From Isoetes taiwanensis (lineage: Eukaryota; Streptophyta; Lycopodiopsida; Isoetales; Isoetaceae): a stretch of DNA of 64,000 nucleotides. Within the stretch, counting starts at the first letter, position 1, and the number at the start of each line of letters is the position of its first letter. Below are positions 33,901 to 47,037 of this stretch, one piece after another. Below the pieces are notes generated by a model that was not told the DNA's origin, made no database searches, and saw only the letters and a list, made by a program, of their open reading frames with translations. A program made the position numbers and the translations under genes. Location of the stretch: assembly GCA_021234155.1 (NCBI GenBank), contig JAJEKV010000134.1, positions 62,001 through 126,000 on the forward strand, given 5' to 3'.

Positions 33901-35502
33901 TGGACTTTGCAAAATCCACGGACTTTGCAAAATATCAACAAGATATGTTTTGTTCTTGCTCTATTGTATCTACGATTAAAATTTTCAAAATGCATTTGAG
34001 GCTATTAGTGCTGACCTGCACTTAAAAAAGCGACTTATGTGGCATCAGTGAGAAACAATTGCGATTTTTTAACTCAAAGGATCTGCTTTGTTTCTTGATA
34101 TTCTTGGTAATAGATATCTTTGGCATTCATGTTCCTATCCGCTTTGATCCTTGGATAACGGATGTCTAATACAAATAGAGATATCTAATACAAATGGCTC
34201 TATCTTTGAACAATGAGGTTTTCTTTGCAACCATCCAATTTGAAAATGATTCCCTTGGTCCATTTGTGACAAGCGGATGTTGGATTTTTTTGGCCTTAGA
34301 CATTTGATGCAGCTCTGCTCTGATGTAGGGTGGACGCTCATATGGGAAGAAATATGATTGTGGAGTGCATCTATTCAGGTTAGCCTATAGTAATATAGGT
34401 GCTTTGGCCTGAATGCTAAGTTCCAGCCATGGTAAATTTAAGCTTAGTTCCTATTAAATTGAAAAGAATGTTTGTTTATCATGCAAGACGCAAGATCAAG
34501 ATCTGATGTTTCAGCTCATGGATGAGCCCTATGGTTAGCTACCTTGTTATTCAAATGCTATCGGGATGACATGCTTAAAGTATTATATTCAAAAGTTTAT
34601 ATTCTAAATCTTATGTTCGATTGTGATACATTCTAGAAGTGATTATAATGCATGAAAAAATCTGAAATATGTTGGAAATGCTTATATAAAATGTTGAGTT
34701 GGGCGAGGAAGTTAAAATGTTAAATAATTTATGATATGCTATGAAACCCACTATACTATGTTGATCAAGGCTAAAATCATATTTTTGAGATCATAATGAC
34801 CAACTAGATTTGGGACTAAGAAATTAGTTCTCAATCTAATGGTTATCTTGAGATCAAATGGGAAGTTTATAATGCTAAAAGCGTTAATATTCGGTTTCCT
34901 TTCTTGTTAAATGTCCACCTCAGGGCAAAAGGATACAATTGGTGATCAGCGATAAGCTGAGAGACCCAATGTACCTTTTGGCCCTTGCACATTTACCATT
35001 ATCATGCTAATTGTGTATTGATTGGTTTGGATCTGGGTTCTCTCCTCTAATTGTCTCCATTTTCTTTGTTAGAGTTTAATATTAGCGTGGAATTGGAATA
35101 AATTTGGATCCGTAAGAGATGAAACAAAGTTGCATTTTGACAAAGGACACAAATAAGATATGTAGACAAATATGTTTTATACAAGATGGCAAGTATACTC
35201 GTCTTTTATACTCTATATTTTGTCTTGATTACTACTTGAAAATTAAATGGAAAACTTTATACATTCTTAAGATTGCTATCGATTTGTTACATCTTGAAAT
35301 TGACTAGATTGAGAAATTATTGTGAAATATTCTTTATACATCTATTTTGCTATATATGATCATAATTCCAACCAAATAAAGGTTACCTTGTCTTGGCTTG
35401 GGTTTTACCCTTGATGGATATGTGGGAAACGTTTACATCTTGAGCGGAACTATATTTTTGTATTTATATGCATATATAGTGTAAGTCTAGATGTAAATAT
35501 GT
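30911..35502 (+). mobile_element. Array unit U1 (right repeat of E1) with inserted DNA
   Basis: It begins AATATTCT after (GAA)n, as unit U6 does, and its last ~870 bp (34632-35502) match U0. The middle, about 31540-34600, is not shared with other units and looks like inserted DNA. That insert contains a ~460-bp direct repeat (about 31563-32030 and 33290-33750, sharing GTTTCTACATTGTTC, AGGAATAGG and GCCACAAAGATGCTTTTAGA). No gene is recognised in the insert. Confidence 0.65.
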
Positions 35503-35617
35503 GAAGAAGAAGAAGAAGAAGAAGAAGAAGAAGAAGAAGAAGAAGAAGAAGAAGAAGAAGAAGAAGAAGAAGAAGAAGAAGAAGAAGAAGAAGAAGAAGA
35601 AGAAGAAGAAGAAGAAG
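35503..35617 (+). repeat. (GAA)n tract between U1 and U2
   Basis: About 38 GAA units. Open frames across it (poly-Ser, poly-Leu and so on) are artefacts. Confidence 0.97.
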
Positions 35618-38172
35618 AGCAAAATTTGGAAAGTTTGAATAATATGGAATCATAGAAGTTGTGAAAGACATTGTTTAAATGGATAATGCTAAGTTTATTT
35701 AAGTTGATCCAAGTTGAATGCTGATTTTTAAGGTTTATGGAGACATGATAATGGGCATCATGGCCCCAAAGTAATGAATAAATAGAAATGGGTTTTAAGG
35801 GCATATTATATAATATGGATTTGTGCCAATATATTTGGCTAGCAAGGCTAAAATGAATATTGCCAAATTGATGTTTGGGCATAGCATAAATGTCTTTTAA
35901 GCGTAAAGCTGCATACACTTTAAAGATCTATCATTTATTCTATGTAAGGCTTTTTAAATGTGATGGGGCATTAAATGTTATGCCATATGGTATGAGAATG
36001 TGATGAAATGCTCATATATATTTACGTGTGCTTTTCTTTCTAATGAGATTTGGTGGCACATGCTAAGATATGGGCGGAGTTCTTAATGGTATGCCAAGAT
36101 ATGGAGCCAAATTCTTAATGATAACCGACATTGGAATCCCGGGCCATTGGAATATCCGTTTCCAAGGTGAAGTGCCTTAATTTTCAAAAAAGGACACACA
36201 TGCATGTGGGCCACATGTAATTTTCTTAATTTTCTTAAACATATAGGTTGCATGTACCTTTTGACACCATCGTGACTTTGAAGCTTTTTGATGCATTAAG
36301 ATGGCACAAAAGGTTGAGATATTTTTGTATTGAGATATTTTTATTGTGGCTTGCCCTAAAATATTCGTGCTTGCCCTAAAGCAAAGAAATGCCCTAAAGC
36401 AAAGAAATGCAAACGGCCTATTTCCTTGGCCGCTTTCTCTGGAGTCGTTTCCTAAACCCTTTTCTCTACGGAGCAAGATCGTTGGCGGATTTGGCATGGC
36501 TTGAAAGCATTTCTGAAAACAAATGGAAGCATGCCTATCTTGGCTTCAAAAAAGCGACCAATCAGTGGATATTCATTTCGAATCCATGCTGGTCTAGTTC
36601 GTATCTCCATTTGCTGCTACAGAGCTTCATATACAGGTTTAAAATAATCCATAGAATAGCAAATAATGGCAAGGGTTAGCCTAGTTCTAGTGGATAAAAT
36701 CGTGTTCAGATCATTGTGGTTGATAATATTATGTTATTGCATCTTGTACAGATACTCATGTTGCTGAAAGAAATGGATTCAGTAATATGCAAAATAACCA
36801 AGATGCAGCGCTTCTGGAAAGGTAGAGAAGGACTCACAGCAGCTCTTAAGTGCTAGGAGGCGAAATGAATCAGGTTTTTGATTTACTTCTTGCAGTGTTG
36901 TGCCTGATTTGCAGGTTTTATGTTTAAACCGTGCAAATAAAAGAGGTTACTATAGTGGTAACATACTTCTAGTTCTTAACTGGATTAATAGGTTTTAAGA
37001 ACTTAAAAAATAGATGCTTTCTGATTGAGGATGTTACATTGGCCTGGTTATAAGATCTGATCAACAGAGTTAAGAATAGCTCTTGGCCTTTAACAACTAG
37101 GATAAATTTCTATACCATTTGTGCTTAGGTGGTTTTTTGCAGTATGATAGCGCCTAGGTTGGTTAGAGTTTGATTCCCATAACATATAGATGTTGGTCTG
37201 TTTGGCATTAAGTAAGAGTATGACTTTGTGCTCAAACTTCTATTCCTTCTATTTTGGTAGTGTTTGCACTATTGTGTTAACTCCTTCGTTGTTTTAATTT
37301 CCGGTGTAAACATAATTTGTTAAATAGGTTCAACTTGGCCTGAGTAATATGACTTTATGGTTGAATCAAATGCTTTTAATAAAGCTCCTTTGTCTTTAAT
37401 TTCTAGTTGTGAGCTAGATACATCTATTTACTTGAAAATAATAGGTGAAGGGCGAAGAGCCGTAGTGTTCTGCTTTTACCCGGCGTGGCCTTGTATAGTT
37501 ACCATAATTTTGCTAACTTATGCATTGTTTGGGTGCGGTAATAGAACACTCTCTCCCGGTTTTGTTTACTTAGGAGGGAACATGTGCGATTGGTGGTTCA
37601 GATAGAAGATATGTGGCCAATTGTATGCGCATCAAATAAATTGGTGAGACCGACCGATTTGGGGTTGTTACCATGAAAAAGTGAGGACTATGCTTCTATA
37701 ATGGTTTATGGCATTGCAATACTCTATTTTAGAGTTCTGGCCCGATCCGGCAGATTCTACAGATTTTGCATAATTGCATAATGTGAAGGAAAACTTTTAT
37801 TGTAAAAAACAATTGAATGACTTAGGAAAGAATTATCGATTTATTTTATCTTCCAATGAATTAGTGAAATACAATTGGTTTTATTGAAATATTAAAGGCT
37901 ATTATTGAACATGGAAATATATGATTGAATGCAAATTATACTCATATATTCCCTAAACGTTATATATGAGCCCTCAGATTATTATATGAGAAGTTGAGAA
38001 GAGTGATTATATTTGAATTATTACTTATACATGGGAGTAAGAGTAAATCTTGTGGCACGGCTTAAAACCTGGGGTAGATATTGGGAAACATGTGCTCACA
38101 TTGAGCGAAGTCGTTTAAATGTTTTTTAAACTTTAAACCGTAGGGTAGTCTTTGTGAGAACATCATGATAAG
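35618..38172 (+). mobile_element. Array unit U2 (left repeat of E2)
   Basis: ~2.55 kb, beginning GCAAAATTTGGAAAGTTTGA. It is the pair of U3 (38756-41314). It carries module A at about 37438-37560 and module B at about 38030-38172. A possible first exon ends at CATATACAG|GTTTAA (~36634). The acceptor corresponding to GTGCAG is written GTGCG (~37537). Peptide exon MPKG.. is not present in this subfamily. Confidence 0.8.
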
Positions 38173-38720
38173 AAGAACCGGGTGACATCTATTTGGTGGA
38201 GGTATCCAAAAACACATCATTCTGAAACCAAGAAATTATACCGATTCCTTTTTGAATTTGGCATAACTAACTATTATTATGGTTTATTACAAAGGTCAAA
38301 GGTATTTGATGGAAACACCTTGATGATTTGGGTATGGACCAATAGGAAATGCTCCCAATAAAGGATGCCAACGTGTGGTGTTATGCATCATCGCCAAAAA
38401 GAGTTTTAAAAGGTAATTCTGAATTTGGCTCTAATATACACGATATACATGGGGCCCAATGTGCCTTATATACTTCTCAAACCTTGGTCCAATGTACCAA
38501 GGCTTGGATGTTGGGTCCAATGCCTAATATTTCAAAAAATGTATTTCTAAGAAGTGATACTTATTTCTTTGTTGGGCATACATTGCCAAATGTGGCCGAT
38601 GTATTGAAATGGATAAAATATCTATTTTTCAAGACGGGTAAGGAAGTAGGACCCCTCCTTTATGGGGTCCTACCTCCTATAAAATGTTGGGTCCTCGATC
38701 CACGAGGGAGGGATGTGGGA
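38173..38720 (+). mobile_element. Internal remnant of E2, almost completely deleted
   Basis: It starts GTGACATCTATTTGGTGG and AACACATCATTCTGAAACC like the complete element (56160-56215). It ends with the conserved hairpin GTAGGACCCC/GGGGTCCTAC (38646-38673) and GAGGGAGGGATGTGGG. The ~3.8 kb that would hold both ORFs is gone. A 143-aa frame at 38349-38780 has no recognisable domain and runs into GAA. Confidence 0.75.
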
Positions 38721-38755
38721 GAAGAAGAAGAAGAAGAAGAAGAAGAAGAAGAAGA
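38721..38755 (+). repeat. (GAA)n tract, E2 internal/U3 junction
   Basis: About 12 GAA units. Confidence 0.97.
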
Positions 38756-41314
38756 GCAAAAATTTGGAAAGTTTGAATAATATGGAATCATAGAAGTTGT
38801 GAAAACATTGTTTAAATGGATAATGCTAAGTTTATTTAAGTTGATCCAAGTTGAATGTTGATTTTTCGAGGTTTATGGAGACATGATAATGGGCATCATG
38901 GCCCAAAGTAATGAATAAATAGAAATGGGTTTTTTGAGGCATATTATATAATATGGATTTAATATATATTTGGCTAGAAGGCTAAACGAATATTTGCCAA
39001 ATTGATGTTTGGGGCATAGCATAAATGAAGAAGAAGAAGTGAAGCTCATACACTTTAAAGATCTATCATTTATTAAGAAGTGTAAGGCTTTTTAAATGTG
39101 AAGAAGTTAAATGTTATGCCATGTGGTATGAGAATGTGAAAGAAATAACTCTCATATATATTTACGTGTGCTTTTTGCTCTAATGAGATTTGGTGGCACA
39201 TGCTAGATATGGAACATGGAAGTTCTTAATGGTATGCCAAGATATGGAGCCAAAGTTCTTAATGATATCGACATTGGAATAACCAGGAATATCCATTTCA
39301 AGGTGAAGTGCCTTAATTTTCAGGACACATGCATGTGGGCCACATGTAATTTTCTTTAATTTTCTTAAAATATAGGTTGCATGTACCTTTTGACACCATC
39401 GTGACTTTGAAGCTTTTGATGCATTAAGATGGCACAAAGGTTGAGATATTTTTTTGTATTGAGATATTTTTATTGGGCTTGCCCTAAAATATTCGTGCTT
39501 GCCCTAAAGCAAAGAAATGCAAACCGGCCTATTTCCTTGGTCAAGAAATGCAAACGCCTATTTCCCTTGGCCGCTTTTCTGAGTCGTTTCTAAACCCTTT
39601 TCTACGCGAGCAAGATCGTTGGTATGGATTTGGCATGGCTTGAAAGCATTTTAAACAAATGGAAGCATGCCTATCTTGGTTTAAAAAAAGGGACCAATCG
39701 GTGGATATTCATTTGAATCCATCTTTGGTCTAGTTCAGATCTCCATTTCTTGTTCAAGAGCTTCATATCTGAGGTTTAAAATAATCCATAGAATAGCAAA
39801 TAATGGCAAGGGTTAGCCTAGTTCTAGTGGATAAAATCGTGTTCGATCATTGTGGTTGATAATATTATGTTATTGCATCTTGTACAGATACTCATGTTCT
39901 TTGAAAGAAATGGATTGAGAATATGCAAAATAAACCAAGATCTTCCGAAAGGTAGAGAAGGACTACAAAGAGCTCTTAAGTGCTAGGAAGGCTTAAAATG
40001 AATGAGTATTTTGATTTACTTCTTGCAAAGTGTTGTGCCTGATTTTGGGTGTTTTATGTTTAAACCGTGCAAATAAAAGAGGTTACTATAGTGGTAACAT
40101 ACTTCTAGTTCTTAACCGATTAATAGGTTTTAAGAACTTAAAAATAGATGCTTTCTTCGATTGAGGATGTTACATAATTTGGTTATAAGATCTGATCAAC
40201 AAGAGTTAAGAATAGCTCTTGGCCTTAACAATAGGATAAATTTCTATACCATTTGTGCTTGGGTGGTTTTTGCGGAAAAGATGATAGCTTCTAGGTTGGT
40301 TAGGAGTTTGATTCCCATAACATATAGATGTTGGTCTGTTTGGCATTAAGTAAGAGTATGACTTTGTGCTCAAACTTCTATTCCTTCTATTTTGGTAGTG
40401 TTTGCACTATTGTGTTAACTCCTTCGTTGTTTTAATTTCCTATTAAACATAATTTGTTAAATAGGTTCACTTTGGGAGTAATGCATATACTTTAAACAGG
40501 GTTGAATCCAAATGCTTTAATAAAGCTCCTTTGTCTTTAATTTCTAGTTGTGAGCTAGATACATCTATTTACTTGAAAATAATAGGTGAAGGCGAAGAGC
40601 CAGAGTGTTTTTTAAACTTACCCGACGCCCCCTTGTATAGTTACCATAATTTTGCTAACTTATGCATTGTTTGGGTGCAGGAATCGAACACTCTCTCCTG
40701 AATTTGTTTTCGGTGAGGGAACATGTGACCGCATTGGTGGTTCCTGTAGAAGATATGTGGCCAATTGCATATGCGCATCAAATAAATTGGTGAGACTACG
40801 GATATGATTTGGGGTTGTTACCATGAAAAAAGTGAGGACTATGCTTCTATAATGGTTTATGGCATTGCAACTCTATTTTAGAGTATGAAATCGACCGCAG
40901 ATTCTGAAACAGACAGTATAATTGCATAATGTGAAGGAAAACTTTTATTGTAAAAACAATTGAATGACTTAGGAAAGAATTATCGATTTATTTATCTTCC
41001 AATGAATTAGTGAAATACAATTGGTTTTATTGAAATATTAAAGGCTATTATTGAACATGGAAATATATGATTGAATGCAAATTATCCATTTTTATATTCA
41101 CGAAACGTTACATATGAATTCCGGGGATTATTATATGAGAAGTTGAGAAGAGTGATTATATTTGAATTATTACTTATACATGGGAGTAAGAGTACCTGAT
41201 GTGGCCCGGCTTAAAAACCTGTGGTAGATATTGGGAAACATGTGCTCACATTGAACGAAGTCGTTTAAATGTTTTTAAACTTTAACCAGACGTAGTCTTT
41301 GAGAGAACATCATC
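38756..41314 (+). mobile_element. Array unit U3 (right repeat of E2)
   Basis: Matches U2 along its whole length. The differences are concentrated at CTG/CAG positions: CAGCGCTTCTGG against CTTCCG, and GTTGCTGAAAG against GTTCTTTGAAAG. Module A is at about 40583-40700 and module B at about 41184-41314. Confidence 0.85.
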
Positions 41315-41403
41315 AAGAAGAAGAAGAAGAAGAAGAAGAAGAAGAAGAAGAAGAAGAAGAAGAAGAAGAAGAAGAAGAAGAAGAAGAAGAAGAAGAAGAA
41401 GAA
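41315..41403 (+). repeat. (GAA)n tract between U3 and U4
   Basis: About 29 GAA units. Confidence 0.97.
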
Positions 41404-42026
41404 ATAATTAATGGTCAGAAAATTCCCTATGGGAACTATAAGTGATGACCATGTGTTCTTATTATTATTTTTCTTAACTTAGAATATTGCAGAAACACCA
41501 ATGCATAGGGACAAGAAGGCTTCAAAAAAATGTTTACATTGGAAACTTATGTGTGGACATAGGGCCTGTATTCTAAGTATGAAACTTGTAGTGAAAAATA
41601 GGAATACTGTATATCAGTAGTAACCAAGGGTTCTAATCATAGGGGTGGAACCATAGATGATTTTGCAGGTCTGCAGGTTAAGCCTTAAAACAAAAGGATC
41701 AATATGGGGCTGGTTACACGAGGCAAAGATACAGGGCACAGTATCATATGGAAAAATTCGGTGCCACCATAATTGAAAAGATGCCAAGCTTTAAGGATTT
41801 AGAACTTTTCAGAAAGATTGGGCATATCGTACCATGGATAATTTCGGGACGACTGAAAGTGAAAAAGCTGCCAAGAGTTAAGAATGGGGAACTTGGCGGG
41901 AAGGTTGGACTATCGGGCACAAAAATGACAAGTGCTAGAATAGTTCTTAACTTCTTTACAGAGCTGTGCTTAGCGCCTATAAGGTTGATCAGATTTTTGT
42001 GGATCCACCGTAGTGGAGGAACAGAG

Positions 42027-43450
42027 ATGCCGAAGGGAGTATATGAAAGAGGGCCAGGCAAGAAAGCAAAGGGCCCCTATAACAATGGCTTCCCTTCAAA
42101 AAAGATTGACAAAGCAAGCTTCAGCAGAAAACCTAGTAGTGCTGGAGCGTTTCAAAACTCAGTGAGGCGAGGCTCTCCAAATCAGGTCGGTGCCATTACT
42201 TGACTAGAATGGTAATCTAAAAACAGAGTAATGGTGTTTGTCTCGATGGCTTTATCCTGCTAAAATGATAACTGGTAAACACATAAAATAGGTATAAGCA
42301 GCGCATGTACCATGCTTTATCAGTCATAAAACAGGTTTTCGCTTATGAAAGGGTAAATTAGATTGGTCTGCTATTTTAAGCGGTGAATACAGATTTAAGG
42401 GTTGGGCTCTAAACTTAGAGGGCTTTGCTTTTAGATAAGATATTTTGGCGCTTGCAATCTGATAGAACAGTATAAATAGCTTGTCTACATGCTGATAGGC
42501 ATGAGGTTTAAAGGCTTATACGATTCTGTTGAGCATAGATGTGAACGGATGAATGATGAATGTTGCATGGGAATACTAACCCATATATGGTTCTAAGAAT
42601 AATAGAACGTTTCTAATATGAGTTGTCCGGAATGGTAGCATCATGATAAATTCCATGAATGCATATGGTATAGGATGTATGGGTTTAGCCGGAAAAACAG
42701 AATAAATGGGCTTAAAACAGAGGTTTCTTTAAGTCTGACTGCTTGGGCTTGAAAGTGTCCCTTACAAGTCTAGAAGATGAATCTACCGTATAAGCTATAA
42801 CTGGATTTAGTGGATGGAAAAATTGACCTTGTATTCATTGTTTTTGCTGTTTAAAATGAGGTCTATCATAGCTTGTAAAATATGGATGACCTGCATAAAG
42901 GAAAATGGCATAACAGGGGAACATGTATAATTATAGCAGGACTGATTCCTCTCATATCTTAACATGACCCAGTAGTTGAACGATTAATAGATTACATAAG
43001 GGCAAGCATGTGTAAAGTCTGAACCCAGAATGGGGATATAATGGTTGGACTGTAGTAGGCTTTAGTATAATGATTAGGGCTGCTATGGTGTGATCTTGTG
43101 TCTTATACTAACTGCAGATTGTAGCCTCTCTATAACAGATAATCACATATGATATTTAATGGCTACTTAGATCTGTTTTATTTCAGCATAAATGTGCCCT
43201 TGAAGACAGTAAGATTTTCATGGGTTTTACATATGTTTAACTTGCTGAAAATAATAGGTGAAGGGCGATAAGCCAGAGATTTCTATAGCTTACCTGACGC
43301 CCCTTGTCGTATTACCAAATTATGCTAATATTGACATTGTTTGGGTGCAGGTAACCGGAACTCTCTCTCCTGGTTTTTCAGCTACAATGTGGCACAAGCG
43401 ATTGACCATAGGAAGAATATGGTGTAATATATCACTTGTACATGAAATTG
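42027..43450 (+). CDS. Small basic peptide of U4, two exons
   Basis: Exon 1 (42027-42185, 159 nt, 53 codons) begins MPKGVYERGPGKKAKG and ends GSPNQ before CAG|GTCGGTG. Exon 2 (43351-43450) follows a TTATGCTAAT branch-like site and TGGGTGCAG, and reads VTGTLSPGFSATMWHKR to the donor GAAATTG|GTGAGG. Against the homologous exon in the complete element, most differences in the first 16 codons are synonymous, which suggests selection on protein. No known family was recognised; the composition (Lys/Arg/Gly) suggests nucleic-acid binding. An in-frame upstream ATG at 41748 would give a longer form. The fate of the frame after exon 2 is unknown. Confidence 0.5.
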
Positions 43451-43679
43451 GTGAGGTCTTACCTTTTAAAGAACAATTGCTATCAAACATTCTGAATTGC
43501 TGATCATAATAAGGAATGGTTAGTATTGTACGGCTACTATAATCTTTATAAAGATGTGGCTGTGTATACAAATTGGATTTATGATGACTGAAGTAGGTTT
43601 AAAGTCAGATGCTCTATAACAGTTGGAAGTATCATTTTCAAAAAATAGTAATATGGAAAAATATGTAATATAGTAATAT

Positions 43680-43681
<2 letters not shown>

Positions 43682-43720
<39 letters not shown>
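43682..43720 (+). repeat. (GAA)n tract inside U4
   Basis: 13 GAA units; the only tract in the array that does not follow module B or the 3' hairpins. Confidence 0.95.
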
Positions 43721-43721
<1 letters not shown>

Positions 43722-44349
43722 CTTGTGAGACTCTATCTCCCGTTCTCTCAAAGAACAAGGTGGCAAATTTTGAAGGCAAAACATGCTTAAAGGCTACACG
43801 CAATGGAAGATACAACTACAAAAATATGCTCAACAAATTTGGATCTGGATACACTTGGTGAGATCTACCTAAATTATGTGTACAAAATCCATAGGAAATG
43901 ACACGAGTATACACTTGTTATTTTTGGTAGAAGGCATGTTGTTAAGACTTGTTCGATACAAGTAGAATTTTAAAATTTTGAGATGGTTTATCCTAAAATC
44001 TACTGGGGCTTAAAACTATGATACTTTAAAAGTGAAAGTTTTTCATAGGAAATTATATGATGTTATACTCAACTTGTGACTTTTGGAAATATGAATATAA
44101 TGGAAAATTCACTCTCTTTAAAGTTACATGCATGGTGACTCTACATCGTTATTATATTACGTTATATTATAAAATTGTACATTGATATGAATATAGGAAG
44201 TAAGAAGCAAACTTGAGAAGATGGATTCCTTTTATTACTTATGCATGGGAAAGAAGATTGATGTGGAAGCTTTAAAAGAGATGTGGGAAATAGAAGTCTT
44301 TTAATTGTTTTTAAAACATTAATTGTACATAGTCTTTGTGGTAAGATCA

Positions 44350-44424
44350 GAAGAAGAAGAAGAAGAAGAAGAAGAAGAAGAAGAAGAAGAAGAAGAAGAA
44401 GAAGAAGAAGAAGAAGAAGAAGAA
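44350..44424 (+). repeat. (GAA)n tract between U4 and U5
   Basis: About 25 GAA units. Confidence 0.97.
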
Positions 44425-46896
44425 TTTGCTTCTTTCTTAGCTTATATAATGGGGTGAAATATTGTGGTTTCACAATGATGCAAGACTTGAGAAATCTCTA
44501 CAAGAATACCTTTAGGGAGCCTACATATGTCCTTGAATGGATGTTAAATTGTGGTTGAAAAGACTTGGATGCATGGATATTTAATGGGGCGTTGTTACCT
44601 ATAATAAATTGAGTAATACCTTCAAATGGGGTATTTTGAGAAAGCAACATATACTACGTGAAGATACATGTAATATTTTGGATATTGACATCTATAAGAT
44701 AAATTAAAAGTAGGAAAACTCTCGTACTTGTACTATTTTAACAAAAGCCTTTATAAAAAGGCTAGGTATGCTTTTATGGCCATGGAGCCCAAAGCGGAAC
44801 TACTTTAAAATGTCTTCTAATATTCAACGGAATGGATTTTTTATTTACTCGGGTATGTGGATATACTTGCAGATAAATGTTTTGAGCTTTTTGTGGAAGC
44901 TATATGCATGTGGAGTATGAAAAAGAGTGATATACATAGTTGTACAGCCTGGCAAGCGCCCATATTTGGCGCTCAAAATGCATTTTTCATGGCAATGGCA
45001 TGGTCGTAGCTAGCATGCCGGATTTGGAACCTTGGTTGCCGATTTGCATTTCCTTGGACCAGGTAGTTGATTGCTTTATGCTGAATATGCCAAGATGGTG
45101 ATGGGTTTGATGTAGCTCAGGTCTGGAAACTGGCTGCTTACATAAACAGAAAATGACAAAGGACACAAAGTAGATGTCGTCTCGGTTGGAGGCGCTAATA
45201 AGAGCTTCATGCTCTAACTTAGAAGAAATTACATGGCGGACCTGGATGTCTTGATGCTAAAACCAGGAAAGACATATCCGGTTCAAGATTTGGGTAGCAA
45301 ATTCAAGCACTTTTGGTACTTTGGAATCATTCTTTTGCTGCTACTAAATCGCAGAGAAGCTTATGCTTGTGATGCTAGTACAGGTACGCAGGCTTTGCCT
45401 TGACGACATACACAAACTTAGAATGGCACTTGATGCCTCATGATTTTGCTGAAGGCATATAATGTTCTGCTCTTAGAGCTATTATTTTTGTACATTTTCT
45501 GTTCATCAGATCTAATTCAGGATGCCATTGTTGGCCTGATACTGTAACTGCAGCTCGAATGCTCTGAGCCTGCTTCAAGAAGATCAAAAAGATGGATTTG
45601 GAAAGGAAATGGCATGCAAGGAGCTATAACGTAGCTCTTCTTTTCAGGTTTGACCATTTATTTAACGGTTAAAATAGTTCTTGATTCTATTTTCTAGTTT
45701 CTAGCCCAGGTTAAAAGGTGATATGGGTAAGTTCTCCTTTGCCTTTGCATGGCTATGTGTGACCTGGTTGTAGGCCTAGCATCTGTTTACATGTGGTCTA
45801 CATTTAAGCTGCTATTAAGAATGGACATTTGTACTGCCAATGGACATTTGTACTGCCAAAGGGAGCTTTGGTAATACCACAGGTTTATTTTCTTTGTTGC
45901 TATGGGGATCATAATCATGGGTTAGATGCTGAGTGGTAAGGCAGCTTATAGAGACATCTATGCTGGCCTGTAAAATACCATATCCAGGAAAACTAGTCCC
46001 TATTTATTTATGTATTAATGGTTTATGGCGTGATACAGGTTATGGGCTTAAGGAATTGACCCATTATGATTTAACTTGTATCTTTAATATTTGGCCTCTA
46101 AGTCTGCAAACTCTAGATATTTTCTAGAAACATCTATTAACTGAAAATGATAGGTGAAGGGCGAAGAGCCAGATTGTTCTATAGCTTACCTGACGCCCCT
46201 TTCCTTATTACCAGTTTCATGCTAATATTGGTCTGTTTGGGTGCAGGTAACCAGAACAATCTCTCCTGGTGTTTTCAGTTGCTGTTGCTATTTGCTACAA
46301 TCGAGGGACCATATGAAGATAACGGCCCACTCTATGATTGTGCAAGTGTTTGGTGAGATCTTCCCTTTTGGTGGATAAATGAACGAAAGGGCACAAGTTA
46401 ATTAATGAATGTTATACATTGACATTCTTTTGAGCAACCACGTACTTTGGTTTGCTATATATGATGCACAAACTCTGGAATCTATGACATAATTAGTCAC
46501 TGGTTAGAAGTATAGATATTCTTGAAAAATATTACTTGGATGGGAAGATTTTTTGAACCTTACTATGTTAACTGCTGATGATTGTCTACATATGAAATAT
46601 AAAGGAAAAATTATTTTGCTACATGAAGATGATAACAAATTTACATTTATATTCAAGGTTTATAACGTGAGATACGGATTGGTTCTACATTATATTATGG
46701 TCTAAAGCTAAGTATTTCTAAATATGTCTCATGCAACTGTATATCCAAAAGATAAATGTACATGGGAGTAGGAGTACCTGATGTGGCCTGGCTTAAAAAC
46801 CCAGGGTAGATATTGGGAAATATGTACTCACTCTGAACGAAGTCTTTTAATTGTTTTTGAACTTTAACTGTACGTAGTCTTTGTGAGAACATCATC
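44425..46896 (+). mobile_element. Array unit U5, solo repeat
   Basis: Carries module A (46150-46270) and module B (about 46766-46896). Instead of the basic peptide it has a different first exon: 45233-45383, ending CTAGTACAG|GTACGC. That exon is shared with U6. Confidence 0.75.
45233..46353 (+). CDS. Putative small membrane peptide of U5, two exons
   Basis: Exon 1 (45233-45383) reads MADLDVLMLKPGKTYPVQDL and then a hydrophobic segment, HFWYFGIILLLLLN. Spliced at ACAG|GTACGC to the conserved acceptor (GTGCAG, 46246), it would continue GNQNNLSWCFQLLLLFATIE and stop after about 86 aa in total. The homologous exon in U6 (47815-47979) has stops. No family recognised. The exon 2 frame used here differs from the one used by the basic peptide, so coding status is doubtful. 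Confidence 0.3.
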
Positions 46897-47037
46897 GAAG
46901 AAGAAGAAGAAGAAGAAGAAGAAGAAGAAGAAGAAGAAGAAGAAGAAGAAGAAGAAGAAGAAGAAGAAGAAGAAGAAGAAGAAGAAGAAGAAGAAGAAGA
47001 AGAAGAAGAAGAAGAAGAAGAAGAAGAAGAAGAAGAG
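46897..47037 (+). repeat. (GAA)n tract between U5 and U6
   Basis: About 47 GAA units. Confidence 0.97.

Larger units (their letters stand above)
41404..44349 (+). mobile_element. Array unit U4, solo repeat
   Basis: It has no internal region next to it. It carries the basic-peptide exons (42027-42185 and 43351-43450), module A (43250-43370) and a shortened module B (about 44215-44345). An extra internal GAA tract (43682-43720) interrupts it. Confidence 0.75.
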
